NCBI GenBank assembly: GCA_034666665.1
Contig: JAXDLK010000070.1
Coordinates: forward strand, 1 to 26,328
Source: JAXDLK01 sp034666665
GTDB taxonomy: Bacteria > Desulfobacterota > Binatia > JACPRU01
DNA: 26,328 nucleotides
Reading direction: 5' to 3'
Part shown: one piece after another, positions 1 through 6,422 of the stretch
Layout: each line of letters begins with the position of its first letter
Position numbering within the stretch: position 1 is the stretch's first letter
Notes under the pieces: model-generated
Seen by the model: the letters and a program-made list of their open reading frames with translations, nothing else
What the model was told of the DNA's origin: nothing
Databases searched by the model: none
Made by a program: the position numbers and the translations under genes

Positions 1-933
1 CTCGGACGTTTTTTGCTCGTCGGCGTCATGTTTTCGTCCCCGGCGGTTGCCGGGGTGGCGGGCTGCCCGGTCTTTCCGCGCAACAACGTGTGGAACACGC
101 GCGTGGATTCGCTCCCCGTGCATGCGCGGTCCGACGCGTGGGTCGCGTCGATCGGAAACGACACCGCGCTCCATCCCGATTTCGGTGCCGGCCGGTGGGA
201 GGGCGGACCGATCGGCATCCCGTTCGGCGCGGTTCCGAGCGATCAACGACGGGCGCGTATCTCCTTCGACTACGACGACGAGAGCGATCCCGGACCCTAC
301 CCGTTTCCCGCCAAGCCGCGGATCGAGGGCGGGCCGCGAAGTGACGGAGACCGTCACGTGCTGATCGCGCAGCGCGAGGACTGCGTCCTGTACGAGACCT
401 GGAGCACGTATCCGAACGGCGACGGTTCGTGGTCGGCCGGCGCGGGGGCGGTCTTCGACCTCCGGTCGAACGCGCTACGGCCGGCGGGATGGACGTCGGC
501 CGACGCTGCGGGTCTGCCGGTCCTGCCGGGTTTGGTCCGCTACGGCGAGGTCAAGGTCGGCCGCATCCGGCACGCGCTCCGCTTCACGGCGCGCGAGACG
601 CAGCGCGCCTACGTCTGGCCGGCGCGTCACTACGCCTCGTCGAACACCGATCCCGGCGTTCCGCCGATGGGCGCGCGCTTCCGGCTGAAGAAGTCCTTCG
701 ACGTCACCGGCTTTCCCGCGCCGGTGAGGGTGATCCTGGTGGCGATGCAGACCTACGGCATGTTCCTCGCCGACAACGGCAGCGACTGGTACGTGAGCGG
801 CGCGCCGAATCGGAACTGGGACGACGAGATGCTCGGCGACTCCTTTCGCCTCGTCCAGGGCTCGGACTTCGAGGCGGTCGATTCGTCGAGCCTGATGATC
901 GATCGCGACTCGGCCGCCGCTCGCCAGCCCTGA
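1..933 (+). CDS. Exported conserved protein of unknown function (5' end outside window)
   Basis: The reading frame is open to the left edge, so the true start probably lies upstream. In-window candidates are TTG at 13 and ATG at 28. The first residues form a hydrophobic stretch ending in AVAGVAG, which looks like the end of a signal peptide, so the mature protein is probably periplasmic or secreted. The body has a pattern I associate with a conserved family of about 300 residues without assigned function: NNVWNTRVDSLPVH near the N-terminus, then FDYDDESDPGPYPF, GSWSAGAGAVFDLRSN, ALRPAGWTSADAAGLP and SSNTDPGVPPMG, ending near GSDFEAVDSSSL. Many conserved Trp, Asp and Pro residues suggest a compact beta-rich extracellular fold. 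I cannot assign a reaction. It converges on the CoA-transferase gene, with 8 bp between the two stops and no visible terminator. Confidence 0.8.
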   Translation, partial: LGRFLLVGVMFSSPAVAGVAGCPVFPRNNVWNTRVDSLPVHARSDAWVASIGNDTALHPDFGAGRWEGGPIGIPFGAVPSDQRRARISFDYDDESDPGPYPFPAKPRIEGGPRSDGDRHVLIAQREDCVLYETWSTYPNGDGSWSAGAGAVFDLRSNALRPAGWTSADAAGLPVLPGLVRYGEVKVGRIRHALRFTARETQRAYVWPARHYASSNTDPGVPPMGARFRLKKSFDVTGFPAPVRVILVAMQTYGMFLADNGSDWYVSGAPNRNWDDEMLGDSFRLVQGSDFEAVDSSSLMIDRDSAAARQP

Positions 934-941
934 GGATGGGC

Positions 942-3227
942 TCAAAGAATCACGCCGGAGGCCCGCAGCTCGGAGATCTCGTCGTCGCCCAGACCGGCGG
1001 CCGATCGCAGCACCTCGTCGGTGTGCTCGCCGTGGAGCGGTCCGGGAGCGACGACGAAGCCTGGCGTTGCCGAGAGCTTGACCGCGACGCCGTCGAGGAC
1101 CGCCGGCTTGCCCTCCGCGGTCGGGAACCGCACCCAGTAGCCGCGCGCCTGGAGGTGCGGGTCGCGCGCGCAGAGATCCTCGCCGTCGGCGACGGTGAAC
1201 GCGGCGACGCCGTGGCTCTGCAGGAGCGCCGTCACTTCTTCGGGTGAGCGCTCCCGCGTCCATCGCTCGAGCGCGGCGTCGAGCTCGGCACGATGAGCCA
1301 GCCGGCCCGAGAGCTCGCTGAAGCGCGCGTCGTCGCTCCACGGCTCGGCGATCGCACCCGCAGCGCGTCGCCAGTCGTCGTCGTCGAGGACTGCAATGGC
1401 GACCCATCGGTCGGGTCCCGCCGCGCGATAGATGCCGTGCGGCGCAGCGGGACCTTCTTGCGATCCGTTTCCCGCCGGCTCGACGGTCTCCCCGCGAGCG
1501 ATCGCGAAGAGCGCCGGACCGAGCAGGCTGGCGACGCATTCGAGCTGCGAGAGATCGATGAAGCGCCCTTCGCCCGTCCGCGAGCGCTCGACGAGAGCGG
1601 CGAGCACCGCGAGCGCGCCGGCGAGGCCGCCTGCCATGTCGGAATACGAATACCCCCAGCCGGCGGGTTCCCCACCGGGGTGCCGCATGAGCGACGTGAA
1701 GCCGGTCAGCGCCTGGAGCGTCGGCCCGAAGCTCACGTAATCGCGCTGCGGGCCCGTCTTGCCGAAGCCGGAGAGACCGATCGCGATCACGTCGGAGCGG
1801 AGCGCTCGCAGGCCCTCGTAGTCGAGGCCCCAGTTTCCCATCACGCGCGCGCTGAAGTTGTCGATGACGACGTCGCTGGCCGCGGCGAGCCGTCGCGCGA
1901 GCTCGATCCCGCGCGCCTGCGCCATGTCGATCACGATGCTCTTCTTGCCGCGGTTCAGGTTCGAGAAGAATCCACGCCGGCGATCTCCTTGCTCGAGCAC
2001 GACCCGCCGCTCGACCTTGATCACCTCGGCGCCGTGATCCGCGAGGATCCGCGTGGCCACGGGACCCGCGACCACGTGCGTGAAGTCGAGGACGCGCACG
2101 CCGTCGAGAGCGCGCCGCGGACGGCCCGCGGGTGGCCGCGGCCTACGCAGGGTGGTCTCCCGTGGCGGCAGGCGGAACGGCATCGGCGCCCGATTCGCGG
2201 AGAGCCGCTCCTCGGGCGCGTTTCCGAGTGCGGACGTTTTCACGCCGGCCTCCGCCGCCGCGAAGAAGCCGCGGTCGCGGAGCTGCGGATCGTCGCGCAA
2301 CGCCTCCGGCGGACGCACGATCGCGAACGGGATCCGTCGCAGCTGCGATCCTTCGTAGATCTCGTCCGAGCTCTGCGTCGCGGCCCAGCGGTCGAGCGCG
2401 TCGAAGAGACGCTCGCAGTGCTGCCGGCGATAGAGATACTGATCCCACTCGGGCTCGACGAGATCGCCGCCCTCGCCGCGCTCCTTCAGCCACTCGTGGA
2501 GCGTCGTCCAGTCGCAGAGGAGGCAGAAGAGGATCCATCCGTCGCGCGATCGTCCGACGCGGAAGAGGCGGCTCCAGTGGAGCGTACCTTGGCGCCGCGC
2601 GATCCGTCGTTCCGAGTTCCACGCCGAGCTCGCCTCCTCGACCGTGGCGGCGACGGCCTCCTGAAGGCTGACGTCGACCATCTGCCCCCGTCCGCTCCGC
2701 TCCCGCTCGAAGAGTGCGAGCAGGATACCGGTCGCCGCGTGCAGCGATGCCGAGTGGTACGCCTGCAGACCGAACCCCTGGAGCGGCGCCGCGTCGGCGA
2801 AGCCGTTGGTGAACGCCATTCCGCCGGCCGCCTGCGCCACGAGATCGCTCGCACGGAAACGTGCGAACGGACCGGTCGAGCCGAACGGCGTGATCCGGGC
2901 GATCACGAGGCGCGGGTTCTCGGCGGCGATCGCAACCGGGTCGAGGTCGAGGAACGGCTTCTCTCCCGGTGGCGGGGTGTCGATCCAGACGTCCGCCTCG
3001 GCGAGGAGCCGCAGGACGCGTCCGGCAGCATCGGGGTCGCGTGGATCGATGACGATCGGCCGCTTGCCGGAGTGATAGTACGCGTGGACGTCGGGCGGCT
3101 CGGCGCCCGAGCCGGCGCGGACGATCCGCGACACGCCCGCGCCGAGATCGGCGAGCAGCCGGCCCGCGAGCGCAGCCGAGATCCCCGCCGTCTCGATCAC
3201 GCGGATGCCGCCGAGGCACCCGGTCAT
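942..3227 (-). CDS. Tandem CaiB/BaiF (family III) CoA-transferase, 761 aa
   Basis: Family III CoA-transferases move CoA between organic acids through an aspartyl-CoA anhydride. This protein has two family domains, roughly residues 5-350 and 374-750, joined by a Pro/Arg-rich linker; single-domain members are about 400 residues. The second domain begins LDGVRVLDFTHVVAGPVATR and has the catalytic-Asp segment YSDMAGGL (D530), followed 28 residues later by the RTGEGRFIDLS motif. The first domain has the matching motif RSGRGQMVDVS, but the position 28 residues before its Asp is Tyr157 (AYHS), so it looks catalytically dead. The start was set at the ATG whose first bases overlap the TGA of the upstream VWA gene (ATGA, 3224-3227); the frame stays open much further upstream but runs through that gene. 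It is the last gene of the MoxR operon. The substrate is not predictable. Confidence 0.9.
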   Translation of the reverse strand: MTGCLGGIRVIETAGISAALAGRLLADLGAGVSRIVRAGSGAEPPDVHAYYHSGKRPIVIDPRDPDAAGRVLRLLAEADVWIDTPPPGEKPFLDLDPVAIAAENPRLVIARITPFGSTGPFARFRASDLVAQAAGGMAFTNGFADAAPLQGFGLQAYHSASLHAATGILLALFERERSGRGQMVDVSLQEAVAATVEEASSAWNSERRIARRQGTLHWSRLFRVGRSRDGWILFCLLCDWTTLHEWLKERGEGGDLVEPEWDQYLYRRQHCERLFDALDRWAATQSSDEIYEGSQLRRIPFAIVRPPEALRDDPQLRDRGFFAAAEAGVKTSALGNAPEERLSANRAPMPFRLPPRETTLRRPRPPAGRPRRALDGVRVLDFTHVVAGPVATRILADHGAEVIKVERRVVLEQGDRRRGFFSNLNRGKKSIVIDMAQARGIELARRLAAASDVVIDNFSARVMGNWGLDYEGLRALRSDVIAIGLSGFGKTGPQRDYVSFGPTLQALTGFTSLMRHPGGEPAGWGYSYSDMAGGLAGALAVLAALVERSRTGEGRFIDLSQLECVASLLGPALFAIARGETVEPAGNGSQEGPAAPHGIYRAAGPDRWVAIAVLDDDDWRRAAGAIAEPWSDDARFSELSGRLAHRAELDAALERWTRERSPEEVTALLQSHGVAAFTVADGEDLCARDPHLQARGYWVRFPTAEGKPAVLDGVAVKLSATPGFVVAPGPLHGEHTDEVLRSAAGLGDDEISELRASGVIL

Positions 3228-4801
3228 AGACGCGCGAAGAGCTCCTTCACGCCTTCGGCGCGGAGCTCGGAGATCCGCGACACGCGATCGGAGATCTGCG
3301 CGAGCGTTTCCATCGTGTTGCCGCCGACGTCGATCAGCACCGAGTAGAGCGAGAAGTCGAGCCGCTTCTTCTCGTCGGTGAAGCGCTGCCGCCAGCCGTC
3401 GGCGACCCGGCACTCGCCGTCGGTGATCAGCACGACGTCGCCCTTCCGGAAGCGGGATTCCGAGAGACACTCGACGGCGGCGTCGAGCGGCCGCTCGAAG
3501 TCGGTGCCGCCGCCGGGAAAGTATTCCGCGAGGTCGAGAGCGCCGCCGACGCTCGCCGTCCAAGGCTCGCCGCGGTTGAGATCGAACGTGCGGAGACCCG
3601 TGTCCGCCGAGGAGAAGAGGATCGCGCGGAAACGGCGCCGCTCGCGACGCGCGACGTCGAGGAGAGTCAGCGCCACCGCTTTCGACCAGATCTCCTTGTC
3701 GCCCGCCATCGACGAGCTCACGTCGAGACAGACGACCATCGGACCGCGGCCGCGCTCGTCCTCGCCGCGCAGGCGATACTGCAGGAGCTCGCCCTCGAGG
3801 AACCGGCGCCGCCAGTCGCGCCGCAGGAGCGGGTTCCGGAGCGCGAGCAGCTCCTGCGGCAGCAGCCGCGACAGATCGGAGCCGGCGCCGACCTCGTACA
3901 CCTCGGCCGTCGACCGCTCGAGCAGCCGGTGGCGGAGCGCGAGCGCCTGCTCGCGCATCTGACCGAGCAGGCGCGCGAGCTTCCGGAGCTTCGGATTGCG
4001 GGCCAGACGGCGGCCGAGCTCGAGGCTCTGGCCGGCGGATCCGTTGCCGCGTGCGCCGAGGCCGCGCCCCCACGATTCCGCTTCTTCGGTCGCGTCGTCG
4101 AACGACTGCGCCACCGCGAGCCCCTCGATCGCGAGACGCTTCTCGGCTTCTCCCGCACCGCGGGAGAGCTCCTGCGAGAGCTGCGTGCCCTTGCGGCGGA
4201 GCTTGCCTTCGACCGCCTGTGCCTCGCGCTCGAGCCGCCGCACGAGCTCGTCGACGGCCTTCTTCGCCGCCTCCGGCAGATCGCCGCGATCGAGCATCTC
4301 GCGGCCGTCGGCGATCTCGTCGGCCCGACGGCGGAGGTCTTCCTCGTCGCGGGCGACGTCGAACGTGTCGAGGAGGTCGCGCCGCGTGAATACCTTCTCC
4401 GAGCGGAGGAACTCGAGCGCACGCTCCCCGAGGAGAGCGGTCGCCAGCCCCGCTCGGCCTTCGTCGAGCGGCGTCGTCGCTCGCAGATGCTCGTACGGGG
4501 CCGAGGACAGGAGCCCGTCGAGCAGCAGGCGATTCGGCCGCGCGCTCGGCGCCACCGCGTCATCGGCGAGGTGCAGGACGTTGTGCTTGTAGAGCGCGCA
4601 GAAGAGGTCTCGAAGCAGCGAAGCGAAGTGGGGGAGGAAGACGGCGCCCTTCTCGCCGAGCTCGCGGAGAGAAGGCGAGTCGCGCACGAGCTCGTCCCAT
4701 CGCGCGCGGTCGTAGGAGTCGCTCTCGATCCACGCGGTCGCTCGCGGAATCTCCGCGGGCGGCGCGGGACGCGCGCTCGGTTCCTGCTTCCGCCGCGGCA
4801 T
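3224..4801 (-). CDS. ViaA-like von Willebrand factor A domain protein, 525 aa
   Basis: The protein has a long, charged, mostly helical N-terminal part (about residues 20-340) and a C-terminal VWA domain (about 355-525). The metal-ion-dependent adhesion site is complete: DVSSS at 360-364, Thr433 in GGTDF and Asp461 in ITDGE. This order, with the VWA domain at the C-terminus, is that of E. coli ViaA (483 aa), the partner of the MoxR ATPase RavA. A RavA-like ATPase is encoded two genes upstream on the same strand, so the two probably form a cytoplasmic chaperone-like pair that remodels protein complexes. No signal peptide is visible. The chosen ATG starts MPRRKQEPS, 20 bp after the stop of the small upstream gene; a longer frame to 4993 would run through that gene. 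It overlaps the CoA-transferase start by 4 bp, so translation is probably coupled. Confidence 0.85.
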   Translation of the reverse strand: MPRRKQEPSARPAPPAEIPRATAWIESDSYDRARWDELVRDSPSLRELGEKGAVFLPHFASLLRDLFCALYKHNVLHLADDAVAPSARPNRLLLDGLLSSAPYEHLRATTPLDEGRAGLATALLGERALEFLRSEKVFTRRDLLDTFDVARDEEDLRRRADEIADGREMLDRGDLPEAAKKAVDELVRRLEREAQAVEGKLRRKGTQLSQELSRGAGEAEKRLAIEGLAVAQSFDDATEEAESWGRGLGARGNGSAGQSLELGRRLARNPKLRKLARLLGQMREQALALRHRLLERSTAEVYEVGAGSDLSRLLPQELLALRNPLLRRDWRRRFLEGELLQYRLRGEDERGRGPMVVCLDVSSSMAGDKEIWSKAVALTLLDVARRERRRFRAILFSSADTGLRTFDLNRGEPWTASVGGALDLAEYFPGGGTDFERPLDAAVECLSESRFRKGDVVLITDGECRVADGWRQRFTDEKKRLDFSLYSVLIDVGGNTMETLAQISDRVSRISELRAEGVKELFARL

Positions 4802-4821
4802 CGGCTTCCTCGGCGCGGGCC

Positions 4822-5031
4822 TCAGTGCCGGATCGAGGTCGTGTGCGTGTACAGGTGCTCGAGACCGCCCACCACCTCGACCAGGTGCGCGAACTCCTCC
4901 TCGGTCAGATAGACGTCGATCCCGTGGTTGTAGAGCGACAGCGAGACGTTCGCCTGGCCATCTTCGTCCCAGTACTTCAGTACACGGAAGCAATCACACT
5001 CGTAGAGGACCTCGTCGTTCTTGTCGGCCAT
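4822..5031 (-). CDS. Small unrecognised protein between MoxR and VWA genes, 69 aa
   Basis: This is a short acidic protein starting MADKNDEVLYECDCFRVLKY and ending HTTSIRH, with a C-D-C pair at residues 12-14 and no membrane segment or signal peptide. The ATG at 5031 is preceded by a good ribosome-binding site (AGAGG, about 8 nt upstream). It lies 33 bp after the MoxR stop and 20 bp before the VWA start, so it is almost certainly co-transcribed with both. The composition (short aromatic/acidic strands followed by an EEEFAHLVEVVGGLEHL helix) suggests a small alpha/beta fold. I do not recognise a family. Position alone suggests an accessory subunit or adaptor of the MoxR/VWA pair. Confidence 0.7.
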   Translation of the reverse strand: MADKNDEVLYECDCFRVLKYWDEDGQANVSLSLYNHGIDVYLTEEEFAHLVEVVGGLEHLYTHTTSIRH

Positions 5032-5043
5032 GCGCGAACCTCT

Positions 5044-5068
5044 CAGGTAGTTGTCAGGTAGTTGTCAG
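5044..5068. repeat. Tandem 11-bp repeat at the MoxR stop codon
   Basis: CAGGTAGTTGT occurs twice head to tail (5044-5054 and 5055-5065), followed by a partial CAG. On the minus strand it reads TGACAACTACC twice, so the first repeat unit begins with the TGA stop of the MoxR gene and the array fills most of the 33-bp gap before the next gene. It probably arose by slippage duplication. Confidence 0.75.
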
Positions 5069-6183
5069 AAGGATTGCAGCATCTGGTCCTGGATCGTTCG
5101 GATCTCCTCCCGGATCGCCTGCATTCGCTCGACCGGGCGGCCGCCTTCGCGAGCCGTTTCGACCAGGCTCTCGACGCGCGTCAGGATGTTGCGGAGCTTC
5201 GTGTGCACCTCGATCACCGCGCGCGATCGCATCTCGCGGGTATCCCACTCGCGAAGCGCGTAGTCGCGGAGCTCCCGGCTCTGGAAGAGGAGCTCCTGCA
5301 CCTCGTCCTCGTGACCCTGGAGAAGCGTGCGCAGCGTCGCCCGCACCTCCGCCTGCTCGGCAGGATCGCGCCAGAGGACGTGCTCGAGAAAGAAGAGGTC
5401 CTCTTCCTCGACCTCGCGGCGGCCGTCCAGGATCGCATGGGCGCGAAGCACGCCGAGCGCTTGTCGATAGCGACGATCGGAGGCGATGATTCCCTTGCGG
5501 CCGAGCTCCCGGCGGCATTCCGTGAGCAGCCGGAGCACGCCGGCGGAGACGACGACCGCATCGGCCTCCGCCTGCGCCTCGCCGAGCACCGAGAGCGTGA
5601 TCGTCGCCCGTGCGGACGTCGGCCGCGGCTCGAGCATCCGCAGGAAGCGAAAGTCCTCGCGCACGTACTGCACGACGAAGCGGAGGAGGAAGCGGTCGTA
5701 GAGCGCCGCGAGCTCGTCTTCCTCCGGCAGCTCGTTCGTCGCTCCGAAGAGCGTGAGCAGCGGTACCCGGTCGATCGCCCGCCCGTTGTGGAACAGGCGC
5801 TCGTTCACGACCGTCAGGATCGCGTTCAGGATCGACGAGTTTGCCTTGAAGACCTCGTCGAGAAACGCGAGGTGCGCGCGCGGAAGCTTCGCGTCCGTGA
5901 CGCGGCGGTATTCGTCCCGCTCCAGCGCTGCCAGGCTCACCGCGCCGAAGATCTCCTCGGGCGTGGTGAATTTCGTGAGCAGCCACTGGAAGTAGACCGC
6001 GCCCTCGATCCGCCGGCAGAGCTCGTCGGCGAGCATCGACTTCGCCGTCCCGGGGGGACCGATGAGCAGCACGTGGCTCCGCGACAGCAACGCCGCGAGC
6101 GCGCCCTCGATCACCTCCGCGCGTTCGACGAACGTCTGATTCAGCTCGTCACGGATGCCGCGGAGCGTCTCGATCGCGGTCAT
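5065..6183 (-). CDS. RavA-like MoxR-family AAA+ ATPase, 372 aa
   Basis: MoxR ATPases are cytoplasmic AAA+ machines that, with VWA-domain partners, remodel or activate protein complexes. Walker A is GPPGTAKS (42-49), Walker B is LAFLDE (105-110), sensor 1 is ATN (148-150), the arginine-finger region is LYDRFLLR (161-168), and sensor 2 lies near SDRRYRQAL (235-243). The segments KFTTPEEIFG and AILTVVNERLFHNG are typical of the RavA branch rather than of BatA-linked MoxR proteins. At 372 aa it is shorter than E. coli RavA (about 500), so the LARA domain is reduced or absent; the C-terminus (about 280-372) is a charged helical tail. The ATG at 6183 has no Shine-Dalgarno sequence but sits 8 nt after a good -10 box. 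It heads the operon containing the 69-aa protein, the ViaA-like protein and the CoA-transferase. Confidence 0.88.
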   Translation of the reverse strand: MTAIETLRGIRDELNQTFVERAEVIEGALAALLSRSHVLLIGPPGTAKSMLADELCRRIEGAVYFQWLLTKFTTPEEIFGAVSLAALERDEYRRVTDAKLPRAHLAFLDEVFKANSSILNAILTVVNERLFHNGRAIDRVPLLTLFGATNELPEEDELAALYDRFLLRFVVQYVREDFRFLRMLEPRPTSARATITLSVLGEAQAEADAVVVSAGVLRLLTECRRELGRKGIIASDRRYRQALGVLRAHAILDGRREVEEEDLFFLEHVLWRDPAEQAEVRATLRTLLQGHEDEVQELLFQSRELRDYALREWDTREMRSRAVIEVHTKLRNILTRVESLVETAREGGRPVERMQAIREEIRTIQDQMLQSF

Positions 6184-6191
6184 CTGCGCCG

Positions 6192-6220
6192 ATCCTACCG
6201 GCCACCGGATGGGGAGACAA
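6192..6220 (-). promoter_or_regulatory. Predicted sigma-70 promoter of the MoxR operon
   Basis: On the minus strand TTGTCT (6220-6215) and TAGGAT (6197-6192) are separated by exactly 17 bp. The -10 box ends 8 nt before the MoxR ATG, so transcription would begin at or next to the start codon and the mRNA would be leaderless or nearly so. That agrees with the lack of a ribosome-binding site. The foldback element starts 31 bp upstream of the -35 box. Confidence 0.5.
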
Positions 6221-6251
6221 CCTCCGCCGCTCGACCGCGGACGCGCCTCTG

Positions 6252-6412
6252 TAGTGTTCCGTCTCGCAAAGGGCTTTACACAGATCGTGGATGATCGCCG
6301 TCGCCGACAAGGCGCGCCGACGACGAATATCGGGTCATATTCGGAGGAGGCGCAACGCAGGCGGCGGCGAGGGCCGCGAGATGTGTGAAGTCCTTTGTGA
6401 GACGGGACACTA
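6252..6412. mobile_element. 161-bp foldback, MITE-like element flanked by TA
   Basis: The outer 30 bp on each side (6252-6281 and 6383-6412) are inverted repeats with 26 of 30 positions identical; the left begins TAGTGTTCCGTCTCGCAAAG and the right ends GAGACGGGACACTA. Homology continues inward with a few mismatches, and the centre is a perfect 7-bp stem (CGAATAT at 6324-6330, ATATTCG at 6337-6343) around a 6-base loop, so the whole element is one long imperfect palindrome. Both ends carry TA, as expected for IS630/Tc1-mariner-type insertion or its MITEs (compare Correia elements of Neisseria). There is no transposase and no convincing internal gene. It fills most of the divergent region between the MoxR operon and the DCC/LMF gene, ending 10 bp before the GTG start of the latter. 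No second copy was seen in the window. Confidence 0.6.
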
Positions 6413-6422
6413 GGCTTCCGCC

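Noticed and set aside
1293..3347. Long plus-strand open frame (684 codons) opposite the CoA-transferase gene
   Set aside because: It is an antisense shadow caused by high GC; the product is Arg/Glu/Ala-rich with no domain, while the minus strand encodes a clear family.
3228..4073. N-terminal extension of the CoA-transferase frame
   Set aside because: It passes through the VWA gene and is Arg/Ala-rich without homology; the ATGA overlap gives the natural start.
5062..6294. 410-codon plus-strand frame opposite the MoxR ATPase gene
   Set aside because: Low-complexity charged translation without motifs; the minus strand has all AAA+ motifs.
6252..6412. Possible small protein genes within the foldback element
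   Set aside because: Both strands give similar basic peptides only because the sequence is palindromic; no start with a ribosome-binding site was found.
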